From NCBI GenBank assembly GCA_009936895.1, contig JAACDS010000364.1, forward strand, positions 1-15,858: a DNA stretch of 15,858 bases, in the 5' to 3' direction. The position numbers were made by a program, and so were the translations under genes. The notes below the pieces were generated by a model. It made no database searches. It had not been told where the DNA came from and saw nothing but the letters and a program-made list of their open reading frames with translations. Of this stretch, positions 8,147 through 15,127 are shown one piece after another; position 1 is the stretch's first letter, and every line of letters begins with the position of its first letter. This DNA is from Pseudomonadota bacterium. GTDB taxonomy: Bacteria > Pseudomonadota > Gammaproteobacteria > Pseudomonadales > Azotimanducaceae.

Positions 8147-8779
8147 TCATTCGGCGCTTGTTAATCGGTCGCGGGGTGGGATTGGCGTATTCAAAAAGGT
8201 AAAAAACCAATGCGCCAAAATGACTAGGGTCAGATTTTCATAGCTAGCGAGCATATGGCTAAAACCCATGCCCCCCGCAAATACGAACAGGCAGTTCCAC
8301 CAATGCCATCGAAGCGTGATGTAGTGGATTCCCGCGAACATCAGGTTGCTCACTAGGATCGCACTCATGAGGTTGATCGATTCGCCCAGCCACAGCGGAA
8401 ACAGCAGCCGGAAAGCCAGTTCTTCAACGATACTGATGTAGAGCAGATAGCCAAGCCAAAGGGTAGTGCGTAGGTTCGGCGGATGGCCTCTTCGCGCTTG
8501 ATAGAATGCAAGGAAAACGCCCAGCGCCAGCGTTGCTGCGAGATAGAAAAGCGGCGAGGTGGCGGTGTCTAAGGTTGTGGCTTGGATGTGATCCAATGCG
8601 TGAGGCAGAAAAAGACCGACAAGGGCACAGAGGCCCATGGTGAGGCCGTGTCTGCGGAGTACTTGCCGAAAACTACTGATGTGGGTTCCGTCATTTGCCG
8701 CAGGACGTTGCAGGCGACCGGACGACGCTGCGTGGCTGGGCTGATGCAATGGCTCCGGGGATTCGTTTGAGGTACTCAA
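8147..8779 (-). CDS. CPBP-family intramembrane (Rce1-like) glutamic protease
   Basis: This roughly 210-residue protein has about six hydrophobic segments after a polar N-terminal region of about 45 residues. The CPBP motifs are in order: EELAFR (Glu119, Glu120, Arg124, motif EExxxR), FAGIH (Phe148-His152, motif FxxxH), and HWFFTFLN (His190 to Asn197). It may cleave or bind a membrane partner; bacterial members are mostly uncharacterised. The proposed TTG start (8779-8777) overlaps the TGA stop of the upstream MaoC gene as TTGA, and no clear Shine-Dalgarno site is seen, so translational coupling is likely. An internal start is possible but would bring TM1 close to the N-terminus. Confidence 0.85.
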   Translation of the reverse strand: MSTSNESPEPLHQPSHAASSGRLQRPAANDGTHISSFRQVLRRHGLTMGLCALVGLFLPHALDHIQATTLDTATSPLFYLAATLALGVFLAFYQARRGHPPNLRTTLWLGYLLYISIVEELAFRLLFPLWLGESINLMSAILVSNLMFAGIHYITLRWHWWNCLFVFAGGMGFSHMLASYENLTLVILAHWFFTFLNTPIPPRDRLTSAE

Positions 8780-9249
8780 GCTGCGTGCCAGTAGGTGAGA
8801 TATTCGGCGTAGACGGCGGAACCCTCTAGTCCCTGCACTTCGATCTCGTGCCGGGTCTTCAGCAGCATGTCCCCCGCTGTCTTGGGCTGGGCGTCCAGCA
8901 GGCTGATATGGGACCTTAGCCTGACCCCATCGCCAATAACGATCGGCTGTAAAATACGCACCTTGTCCAACCCGTAATTCAGCGGATCGCGACCGTCTTC
9001 AGGCCACAGTTCGCTGCTTTTGTAAAAATGTGTGATCAAACTGATGGCATGGAATCCGTGCATCAAGGTACCGCCATAGGGCGTGGTTTTTCCATGCTCC
9101 ACGTCGCAGTGGCCGGGCGTGCGCCAGCGAGTGACCTCGCCAAATACATTGACCTGTACCTGGTCGATTAAGACCCAGGGGCTAATACCAATCTTCTCGC
9201 CAATACGTTGGCCGGCAGTTGCCAATAAAAACGGGGTCGCCGTGGTCAT
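8776..9249 (-). CDS. MaoC-like hot-dog dehydratase/hydratase, catalytic Asp apparently absent
   Basis: This 157-residue single hot-dog protein resembles MaoC/NodN-type enoyl-CoA hydratases. TPYGGTLMHGFHAISL (56-71) is the family signature, and NYGLDKVRILQPIVIGDGVR (91-110) is the following beta-strand pair. In active members a D-x4-H dyad precedes the signature. Here the His is kept (His47 in TPGH), but the position five residues before it is Trp42, by my alignment. It could therefore be an acyl-CoA or thioester binder, or use another residue. The ATG at 9249 is chosen because GAGG lies about 8 bases upstream; the frame continues further, but only as the antisense of the P450 gene. It is divergent from the P450 (144 bases) and overlaps the CPBP start. 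Confidence 0.8.
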   Translation of the reverse strand: MTTATPFLLATAGQRIGEKIGISPWVLIDQVQVNVFGEVTRWRTPGHCDVEHGKTTPYGGTLMHGFHAISLITHFYKSSELWPEDGRDPLNYGLDKVRILQPIVIGDGVRLRSHISLLDAQPKTAGDMLLKTRHEIEVQGLEGSAVYAEYLTYWHAA

Positions 9250-9393
9250 AAGGCGCCTCAATGGCTTCAGCCGAAAAAGAGAGCAGGGTAAAGCAACAGC
9301 GGGGTTAGCGCACTGATCTCGCGGATTGACAGTAAACGTCGTTCTGGGCAGGCTCTGCGTCCCAATGTACTTCAGTAACAAAACGAGGAAACC

Positions 9394-10725
9394 ATGAGCG
9401 AGCAAGCGGTCAATGCCGAAGAAACCACGAGCACCGACGCGCCTGAGGCTCGTATGCCCGGCGCTGCTGGTGCCAGCTTCAAAGGTCCGATGCCAGCCGC
9501 TGCGGATGTGGCTCTGGACGATATCTTGCCTGTGCATCCCCGATTGTTCAGTGAGAACCGCTGGCACGAATATTTCGCGCGCTTGCGCGCAGAAGATCCA
9601 GTACATTTCAATGAGACGGAAACGGCCGGACGTTTTTGGTCTCTTAGTCGCTACGCTGACATCAAAAAAGTGGACACAGACTGGAAGAATTTCAGTTCGG
9701 CTCATGGCATCACGCTAGGTTTCCCGGTTGGTGCGGAGCTACCGGAAGGCATGCTACAGACGACCACCTTTATCGCGATGGACCCCCCTGTGCATGACGC
9801 CCAACGCAAAGCGGTGGCCGGATCTGTGGCCCCAACGAACCTCCACAACATGGAAGCGCTGATTAGAGAGCGTACGTGCACGGTGCTCGATGGACTTCCT
9901 GAAGGCGAAACCTTCGATTGGGTCGAAACGGTTTCGATTGAGCTAACCACGATGATGCTGGCAACACTCTTCGATTTCCCGTTCGAAGATCGCAGCAAAC
10001 TGACCCGATGGTCCGACGTTACCTTTGCGATACCCCAGCCCGGAGGCATTATCGAAACCGTAGAGCAGCGGCGCGAGGAGCTGTTGGAGTGTTTGCAATA
10101 TTTTCAACGGCTAAAAGAAGAGCGTTTAAAGAACCCAGGTCATGACTTGGTCTCTATGATGGCTCACGGGGCGGAGACGAAAGATCTGACGCCCATGGAA
10201 TATCTCGGGAATCTGCTACTGCTGATTGTTGGCGGTAACGACACGACGCGAAACACCATGTCTGGCAGTGTCTACAGCCTGAATAAGTTCCCAGACCAGT
10301 TCGCCAAGCTGGCAGCTAACCCAGAGCTGATTCCGCAAATGGTAGCGGAAGTCATTCGCTGGCAGACCCCGTTAGCCTATATGCGGCGCACGGCGAATCG
10401 CGACATTGAACTGAGCGGTAAGCAAATCAAGCAGGGCGATCAAATCCTTATGTGGTACGCCTCCGGCAATCGCGACGACGCTGTGTTTGATGATCCAAAC
10501 AGTCTGGACATTGAGCGGCCAAATGCACGCCAGCATCTGTCTTTCGGCTTTGGCGTGCATCGCTGTATGGGCAATCGATTGGCCGAATTGCAGTTGCGCA
10601 TTTTGTGGGAAGAACTGCTGCAGCGGTTTGAAAAAATCGAAGTCCAAGCGGAACCCGAGCGCACCTTCTCGTCATTCGTGAACGGCTACACCCACTTACC
10701 TGTTAGGGTAACCCGCAAAGCCTAG
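9394..10725 (+). CDS. Cytochrome P450, CYP153 family (alkane/fatty-acid terminal hydroxylase)
   Basis: This 443-residue soluble class I P450 probably inserts oxygen at the terminal carbon of medium-chain alkanes, fatty acids or cyclic analogues. It carries the I-helix GGNDTT (280-285), the K-helix ExxR (Glu319 to Arg322, within IRWQTPLAYMRR), and the heme-ligand Cys391 in FGFGVHRCMGNRLAELQLR. FIAMDPP, LIVGGNDTTRN, YASGNRD and the heme loop closely follow Marinobacter and Alcanivorax CYP153A, so the family assignment is firm and the subfamily is not. The N-terminus has about 40 Ala/Thr/Pro-rich residues and no membrane anchor. GAGGAAA precedes the start. The upstream region has a perfect TTGACA (9326-9331) but no good -10 at the right spacing. 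Class I P450s need a ferredoxin and a reductase; neither is adjacent. Confidence 0.95.
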   Translation: MSEQAVNAEETTSTDAPEARMPGAAGASFKGPMPAAADVALDDILPVHPRLFSENRWHEYFARLRAEDPVHFNETETAGRFWSLSRYADIKKVDTDWKNFSSAHGITLGFPVGAELPEGMLQTTTFIAMDPPVHDAQRKAVAGSVAPTNLHNMEALIRERTCTVLDGLPEGETFDWVETVSIELTTMMLATLFDFPFEDRSKLTRWSDVTFAIPQPGGIIETVEQRREELLECLQYFQRLKEERLKNPGHDLVSMMAHGAETKDLTPMEYLGNLLLLIVGGNDTTRNTMSGSVYSLNKFPDQFAKLAANPELIPQMVAEVIRWQTPLAYMRRTANRDIELSGKQIKQGDQILMWYASGNRDDAVFDDPNSLDIERPNARQHLSFGFGVHRCMGNRLAELQLRILWEELLQRFEKIEVQAEPERTFSSFVNGYTHLPVRVTRKA

Positions 10726-10742
10726 CCCGCCCCAGAGCGAAG

Positions 10743-10765
10743 GCCCTGTCAGCCCCAGACAGGGC
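10743..10765 (+). terminator. Hairpin after the P450 gene, likely terminator
   Basis: GCCCTGTC (10743-10750) pairs with GACAGGGC (10758-10765) over a 7-base loop, 17 bases after the P450 stop. It is followed by GGTTGTCTTT, a modest T-rich tail. Confidence 0.5.
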
Positions 10766-10903
10766 GGTTGTCTTTCGACCCTGTCACACCCACTTTTAGC
10801 CGTTCGTCGGAATGTAGCTACCGCTCATCGGCACGAAATGTATCCCCTTCGGTTGTGAAGTCTAAATGCACGGCTTACCGCATTGCCCATAGGGAACCGT
10901 TTC

Positions 10904-12187
10904 GTGATACCCCATGTAAGATTCCAATTCGTGTTTGTCGTGTTATCGCTGGTCGCATTGCCGGTGTTTGGAGCGATCGATCAGGTGCCTAGGAGCGAAA
11001 CTCGTTTTGTCGACAATTCACTGACCCTGAATAGCCTGATTCAGCAGGCGATTCGGACGCATCCTTCGGTCGCGCAAGGGAAGCCAGATTTGAGGGCTGG
11101 CCATCAGGCTGTGAAAACTGCGAAATGGCAGTACTTTCCAACGCCGGGCGTGTCGTACGAGAGGGCGTTTGATGACGATGACGATGGCTACACGACGGTG
11201 TTGAGTTTAGACCAGCCTTTGTGGAGCGGGGGCCGCCTGAGTGCCGGATTGGATTCAGCCTATGCAAATGTCAGCGTGTTAACGGCCTCTCTGGCCGAGA
11301 GTCGCCGTGAGCTGGCCTTTCGCGTGGTTGGAATTTATGGCCAATGGCTGTCGGCGTCGCTGCAGCGTCAGGCATTGGAGGTCAGTGAATCCTTGCATCA
11401 GGAGCTGTTGGAAAGAGTTCAGCGACGCTTCGATGGTGGCGTCTCGACGGGCAGCGATTTGGAGCTGGCCAGAGGCCGGCTGCAGTCGGTGAAAGCGCTA
11501 TTAGCTGCCACCGCTGCGGGTGAAACGAGTGCGGTAACGACGCTTGCTGTACTGACGGGTCAAGAGCTGAGCAGCGCGATGCTGGCGGCGGCACCTCGGC
11601 AACCGCCTCCTGAGCTGGCGCAAGGCGATCAAGCCTTGCTGATCGGCGCATTAGCGCACTCGCCGAGCATTCAACGCGCGGAGGCAAATATAAAAGCGGC
11701 CCGAGCGGCAGTGAAGGGGCAGCGTTCTACGACGCGCCCCGAAATTTACTTGCAGTTCCAACGGGAATTTGACGACTTTAGGCCAGACAGTCGGGTGCAG
11801 GTCGGTATCAGGTCGCAGTTTGGTGCGGGCTTATCAAGCTTTTCGGGCATTGCTCAGGCGCGTGAGGGCGTGAGCTCGGCATTGGCATTGCGTCGCAGCG
11901 AGCAGCTTGCCATTCGTGAGCGCATTCGTTCTGACCTAGCGATGCTTCGATCCTTCGGTTTGCGCCGGCCTGCGTTGGAAGAGGCTCAGCGGACGGCTGA
12001 ACAGGTTTATCAGTCTTATACGCGTCAGTTTCTGACCGGCAGCAAGAGTTGGCTCGATATGATGAATTCCGCGAGAGACCTGCAGGGCGCTGAGTTACAG
12101 TTGACTGAAGTCATCGCTGGCCAGTTGTCGGTGGAGTGGCGCCTCTATGTGCTAACAAATCCGCTACCAGCAGACGGCGAGGGGTAG
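10904..12187 (+). CDS. TolC-family outer membrane channel, LapE/AggA-like
   Basis: This protein of about 427 residues should form the outer membrane and periplasmic exit duct of a type I secretion or efflux system. The N-terminus is a signal peptide (hydrophobic VFVVLSLVALPVFG, cleavage near residues 23-24). Two outer-membrane-efflux repeats follow: the first includes the beta-strand SLDQPLWSGGR and helices from about 105-210, and the second begins with HSPSIQRAEANIKAARA and ends with the GSKSWLDMMNSARDLQ helix. QPLWSGGRLSAG and KSWLDMMN recall the LapE/AggA branch that works with adhesin-exporting ABC systems. GTG 10904 is preferred because AGGGA lies about 8 bases before it; an in-frame TTG at 10883 is the alternative. 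No ABC transporter, membrane-fusion protein or adhesin gene is near. The first beta-strand region holds five Asp in a row. Confidence 0.85.
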   Translation: MIPHVRFQFVFVVLSLVALPVFGAIDQVPRSETRFVDNSLTLNSLIQQAIRTHPSVAQGKPDLRAGHQAVKTAKWQYFPTPGVSYERAFDDDDDGYTTVLSLDQPLWSGGRLSAGLDSAYANVSVLTASLAESRRELAFRVVGIYGQWLSASLQRQALEVSESLHQELLERVQRRFDGGVSTGSDLELARGRLQSVKALLAATAAGETSAVTTLAVLTGQELSSAMLAAAPRQPPPELAQGDQALLIGALAHSPSIQRAEANIKAARAAVKGQRSTTRPEIYLQFQREFDDFRPDSRVQVGIRSQFGAGLSSFSGIAQAREGVSSALALRRSEQLAIRERIRSDLAMLRSFGLRRPALEEAQRTAEQVYQSYTRQFLTGSKSWLDMMNSARDLQGAELQLTEVIAGQLSVEWRLYVLTNPLPADGEG

Positions 12188-12212
12188 CGTAGCGGCGGGT
12201 GCCATCTGCTGG
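12161..12212. other. Overlapping inverted repeats at a convergent gene junction
   Basis: Two overlapping hairpins are possible: CCGCTAC (12161-12167) with GTAGCGG (12189-12195), and CCAGCAGA (12167-12174) with TCTGCTGG (12205-12212). They span the TolC stop codon and the 29-base gap to the DUF4396 stop. They cannot both form and lack T-runs, so a role in termination is only possible. Confidence 0.25.
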
Positions 12213-12216
12213 CGTA

Positions 12217-12678
12217 TCAGTGGCAGGCTTTTCCCAGTGCCTTGAGACGCCAGTAGTTGTACGGCAGTGGCGCTAGGAAACCGGCTAACAGCATGAGGGG
12301 GATGACTTCGAGTGTCAGCATGGCCCCACCGGTCACGGCAACGTCCACAAGGTTCATCGCCAATTCCATGCCAATCATGGAGATAAGTGACATACCGATT
12401 GCGGTTTTGAATGCCAGGCGCAGCGGCATTTGACGCAGCAAAATAATGGTTTCGAGCATGATGGATGTTATCAGGCCATTGCAGATGGCCAAGGCCATGA
12501 TGGCCCATACTGGCCACGGAGTCCCTGTATACTGAAAATAGGCAATGGTGCCGAGATCGCCAATGGCGCAGCCAAGCAGGCACCACAGTGTGTTCGATGA
12601 CGCTTGTCGCCAAGTATGCTTGCAGCGCCAGTGAAAATTCACTGGGGCATTTTCTTCAGCCGCGTTTGTGTGTTCCAT
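12217..12678 (-). CDS. DUF4396-type small integral membrane protein
   Basis: This 153-residue protein has about four hydrophobic helices. It shows features I associate with DUF4396: a Cys/Gly motif in the first helix (Cys33, Cys37 in LWCLLGCAIGD), an upstream Cys19 and His21, a Met/Glu-containing middle helix pair, and a C-terminal LPYNYWRLKALGKACH ending in Cys152-His153. The clustering of Cys and His at both ends could bind a metal; this is inference and no function is established. The start at 12678 is the best-placed ATG, but its Shine-Dalgarno site is weak (AAGG about 17 bases away). It converges on the TolC gene and is divergent from the lipoprotein gene over 112 bases. Confidence 0.7.
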   Translation of the reverse strand: MEHTNAAEENAPVNFHWRCKHTWRQASSNTLWCLLGCAIGDLGTIAYFQYTGTPWPVWAIMALAICNGLITSIMLETIILLRQMPLRLAFKTAIGMSLISMIGMELAMNLVDVAVTGGAMLTLEVIPLMLLAGFLAPLPYNYWRLKALGKACH

Positions 12679-12790
12679 CGTGTCATCTAACCTTTTCCGA
12701 CGGATAGAGGTCAAGTTGTCAGGGGTGTTGCGCATGCATTGTCGGGCGGGAATGATAAGATCAATCGAAATTGATGAAAGGAGTTCGCCC

Positions 12791-13417
12791 ATGTTGACAA
12801 GGTTCACCGCTCTGCGTCTGGGGTTACCTGTGCTTGCGTTATTGTTGGCAGGTTGCTCGTCCTTCGCACCCAGTGCTTATCTGAACAGCAGTACTCTGAC
12901 CGACATCGATACCAGCCGCGGCTTTTGCGTGCATGAGCCTAGCTTAGATCCAAAGCGAATCAATGGCAGTAAAACCATCCAACGCATGTTTGGCGAGGCC
13001 GGATTTGATACCTCTTGCGGCGATCAGGCCTATGTCGTCGAGTGGTGGTTCGAATCCACAGACCAACGGGTCGACCACTCCCACATGCCAACATTTTGCT
13101 CAGGTTATGGTTACTGGCGTAGCTGCACTATTGGCCAAGGTGCGACTCTAATCACCTATCAGCGAACATTTCAGCTGGTGATTCGCGAGGACATTACTGT
13201 CACAGAAGCGGGCGCTGACAAGGCTGAGAGCGCGGCTGAGGCGGTAGATCCCCGGGATGGGGCCGTCTGGTCGGCGCGGTTGGACAGTCGGGGTTCGAAG
13301 ACAGACTATCTGTCTCTCATACCCAATCTGATGCTGCCAATATTGGCCACTCTGGGACAAGATCGCGAAAATGAGCTGCTGCGATTGGTGGCCCCTGAAG
13401 GCGCGCCAACGGACTAG
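12791..13417 (+). CDS. Outer-membrane-type lipoprotein of unknown function
   Basis: This 208-residue protein has a lipoprotein signal peptide: Arg4, hydrophobic LGLPVLALLLAG, and Cys22 in the lipobox LAGC. The next residue is Ser23, not Asp, which favours outer-membrane sorting. ATG 12791 is chosen because AAGGAG lies about 8 bases upstream; the frame runs back to 12668 without a better start. The mature part has conserved-looking aromatic and Cys patterns (YVVEWWF, FCSGYGYWRSC), a DPRDGAVWSARLDSRG segment and a hydrophobic C-terminal helix. A distant relation to DUF4136-type lipoproteins is possible, but I cannot support it from motifs. It converges on the TauD gene with 9 bases between the stops. 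Confidence 0.75.
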   Translation: MLTRFTALRLGLPVLALLLAGCSSFAPSAYLNSSTLTDIDTSRGFCVHEPSLDPKRINGSKTIQRMFGEAGFDTSCGDQAYVVEWWFESTDQRVDHSHMPTFCSGYGYWRSCTIGQGATLITYQRTFQLVIREDITVTEAGADKAESAAEAVDPRDGAVWSARLDSRGSKTDYLSLIPNLMLPILATLGQDRENELLRLVAPEGAPTD

Positions 13418-13426
13418 CGTGCTGCC

Positions 13427-14275
13427 CTAGGCCGCGGCCGGTCGACTGTTACCCAATATGGATACCCGCTCACCGTAGCGGCTTTCCGGGTAATAGTCCC
13501 AAATCGCATGGTGCTGAGTACACCGGTTATCCCACAACGTAAGAGTGTTTGGCTCCCAAGCCACCCGGCAAGTGAGCCGGTGGGTCTTATGGATGTGATC
13601 GAACAGCATGTGCAACAGTGCCTTGCTCTCAAATGGATGCATGCCTTTGATATGGGATGTGAATCCGGTATTCACAAATAAAACCTTCTTCCCGGTCTCT
13701 GGGTGAGTGATCACGACGGGGTGTTCGTTTTTGGGGTAGGCGTCGCCTTCTGGGGGCGCAACTTTGTAGTTCCCCAGGTAGGGTAGAGCGCCATCGTGAA
13801 CTGCGGTGAGATTATCCAGCAGTGACTTCATGGTGTCACTGAGAAGGTCGTAGGCGAGATACATGTCCGCAAACATCGTGTCGCCGCCCCCGTGTTCCGG
13901 CGTTTCAGTAATGTATAGCGCAGAAGCCATGGGTGGGATTTCATCGCAGGTGACGTCGGTATGCCATCCGTTACCCGCCGTATATTTTGAGTCCTTAGTG
14001 GTTTTGACGCGCAGAATCTCAGGGTCTCCGCCGTAGCTGTGCTGCATGGGATGCACGTGCAGCGTGCCAAAACGGCGTGCGAATGCCTTGTGCTGTTCTC
14101 CGTCGAGCTCTTGATCGCGGAACACCAGCACCTTCCAATCTAACCATGCTCGATAGATTTCGCTGAATTGCTCGTTGGATAGGGCGTCCCCCAAGGCCAC
14201 ACCACTGATCTGTGCGCCGATGTGAGGTGTCAGGCTGTCCACCTGAATCGATGTGTAACCGTGTACTGCTGCCAT
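13427..14275 (-). CDS. TauD/TfdA-family Fe(II)/2-oxoglutarate dioxygenase
   Basis: This 282-residue enzyme couples 2-oxoglutarate decarboxylation to substrate hydroxylation, in this family typically next to sulfonate, sulfate, phenoxy or carboxylate groups. The iron triad is His105 and Asp107 in WHTDVTC, with the distal His255 in RCTQHH. Arg270 in RYGERVSILG is the expected 2-oxoglutarate or substrate-binding Arg. Its size and the spacing of the distal His match E. coli TauD (His99, Asp101, His255). The start at 14275 rather than the in-frame Met at 14299 is supported by AGGGAGAG between the two and by a promoter placed just upstream. No taurine or sulfonate transporter is visible, so the substrate is open. 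It is divergent from the thioesterase-like gene. Confidence 0.9.
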   Translation of the reverse strand: MAAVHGYTSIQVDSLTPHIGAQISGVALGDALSNEQFSEIYRAWLDWKVLVFRDQELDGEQHKAFARRFGTLHVHPMQHSYGGDPEILRVKTTKDSKYTAGNGWHTDVTCDEIPPMASALYITETPEHGGGDTMFADMYLAYDLLSDTMKSLLDNLTAVHDGALPYLGNYKVAPPEGDAYPKNEHPVVITHPETGKKVLFVNTGFTSHIKGMHPFESKALLHMLFDHIHKTHRLTCRVAWEPNTLTLWDNRCTQHHAIWDYYPESRYGERVSILGNSRPAAA

Positions 14276-14304
14276 CTGATCTCTCCCTATTTGATCCATC
14301 GAAT

Positions 14305-14333
14305 GTTTTAGACCGGTGTTGGCAAGAGGTCAA
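14305..14333 (-). promoter_or_regulatory. Candidate sigma-70 promoter for the TauD-like gene
   Basis: Read on the minus strand, TTGACC (14333-14328) is followed after exactly 17 bases by TAAAAC (14310-14305). It matches the -35 consensus at 5 of 6 bases and the -10 at 4 of 6. It sits about 30 bases before ATG 14275, giving a short leader containing the Shine-Dalgarno site. Confidence 0.4.
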
Positions 14334-14350
14334 GCCGGGTCGTTGCAGAG

Positions 14351-14356
14351 TATACT
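14351..14356 (+). promoter_or_regulatory. Possible -10 element for the double hot-dog gene
   Basis: TATACT matches the -10 consensus at 5 of 6 bases and lies 24 bases before ATG 14381. No good -35 hexamer is found at 16-18 bases upstream, so an activator or chance is possible. Confidence 0.25.
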
Positions 14357-14380
14357 GGCGGTTTTGCATCAGAGGTTTTG

Positions 14381-15127
14381 ATGAATCAACGTGTTGTAGT
14401 TGCTCAACAGTTCCGAGGTCCACCGGAATCGGGAAACGGCGGGTATGTGAGTGGTCTGCTAGCCGGCTATTTGAGTCCACTAGCCGCGGCGGAAGGTGTG
14501 GAGGTGACTCTGCGTGCGCCAACACCCCTAGACTCGCCCATGCAGATTCAGGTTGATGATGCTCAGGCATCTGCCTACGTGGGAGAGACGCTGATCGGCC
14601 AGGCATTGCCCAAGAAACTGGCGCTGGACGTACCTCACCCACCCACCTTTGCCCAGGCCTTATCGGCGCAAGACAACAGCCCGGCACTGGACCCCACCAT
14701 TGAAAACATCGTGTCGGGCGGCGTTGGTTTTCATCCCATTTGTTTTTGTTGCGGGGCCGATGTGGCGGCGGATCAGGGCCTGCGAGTCTTTGCCGCGCCG
14801 GTGCCAGGGTTCGAAGGCGTCGCAGCGGCTTGGCAGCCCGATGTCGCGTTCCAAGACGAAAACGGTTTCCTGCCCGCCGAAATGATCTGGGCAGCGTTGG
14901 ATTGCCCGGGCCAGTTTGCTTACCTCGCAGAGGGTATTCGTACCGGCCTGCTGGGGCGTATGACCGCCAAGGTGCTAAGCCCAGTGCGCGCTAGTGACCA
15001 GATTGTGATCACCGGCTGGTGCATCGAGATGGAAGGTAAAAAACACTTTGCCGGTACCGCGCTGTTCAACCAGCAGGGCGAGTGCTGCGCTTATTCCAAG
15101 CAGGTCTGGATTGGCCGCCAAGACTGA
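14381..15127 (+). CDS. Double hot-dog thioesterase-like protein
   Basis: This 248-residue protein probably contains two hot-dog domains, as in TesB-like or unnamed thioesterase families. The N-terminal half holds FRGPPESGNGGYVSGLLAGYL and a strand-rich region (LRAPTPLDSP). The second half holds FHPICFCCGADVAADQGLRVF, followed by the helix EMIWAALDCPGQFAYL. This PPxSGNGGY / CFxCG / WAALDCPG order matches a common uncharacterised family in actinobacteria and proteobacteria, possibly acting on acyl-CoA thioesters (inference). ATG 14381 follows an in-frame TTG at 14378; AGAGG lies about 8 bases upstream. It is divergent from the TauD gene, and its last 37 bases overlap the hydrolase gene on the other strand. 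Confidence 0.75.
   Translation: MNQRVVVAQQFRGPPESGNGGYVSGLLAGYLSPLAAAEGVEVTLRAPTPLDSPMQIQVDDAQASAYVGETLIGQALPKKLALDVPHPPTFAQALSAQDNSPALDPTIENIVSGGVGFHPICFCCGADVAADQGLRVFAAPVPGFEGVAAAWQPDVAFQDENGFLPAEMIWAALDCPGQFAYLAEGIRTGLLGRMTAKVLSPVRASDQIVITGWCIEMEGKKHFAGTALFNQQGECCAYSKQVWIGRQD

Noticed and set aside
9250..9705. N-terminal extension of the MaoC reading frame to 309 residues
   Set aside because: It is antisense to the start of the P450 gene, has no domain features, and a good ribosome-binding site marks the start at 9249.
11160..11190. Short GATGAC repeat giving five Asp in the TolC-like protein
   Set aside because: It is too short for a meaningful repeat; the acidic run may simply lie in a loop near a beta-strand.
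12668..12790. Extended start for the lipoprotein gene
   Set aside because: It would bury the lipoprotein signal peptide inside the protein; ATG 12791 has AAGGAG and a proper lipobox.
13430..13439. Perfect palindrome GGCCGCGGCC
   Set aside because: It falls in the Pro-Ala-rich C-terminal codons of the TauD-like gene and is explained by GC-rich coding.
14276..14299. Longer start of the TauD-like protein at 14299
   Set aside because: The Shine-Dalgarno site lies between this Met and the one at 14275, and the candidate promoter leaves almost no leader for the upstream start.
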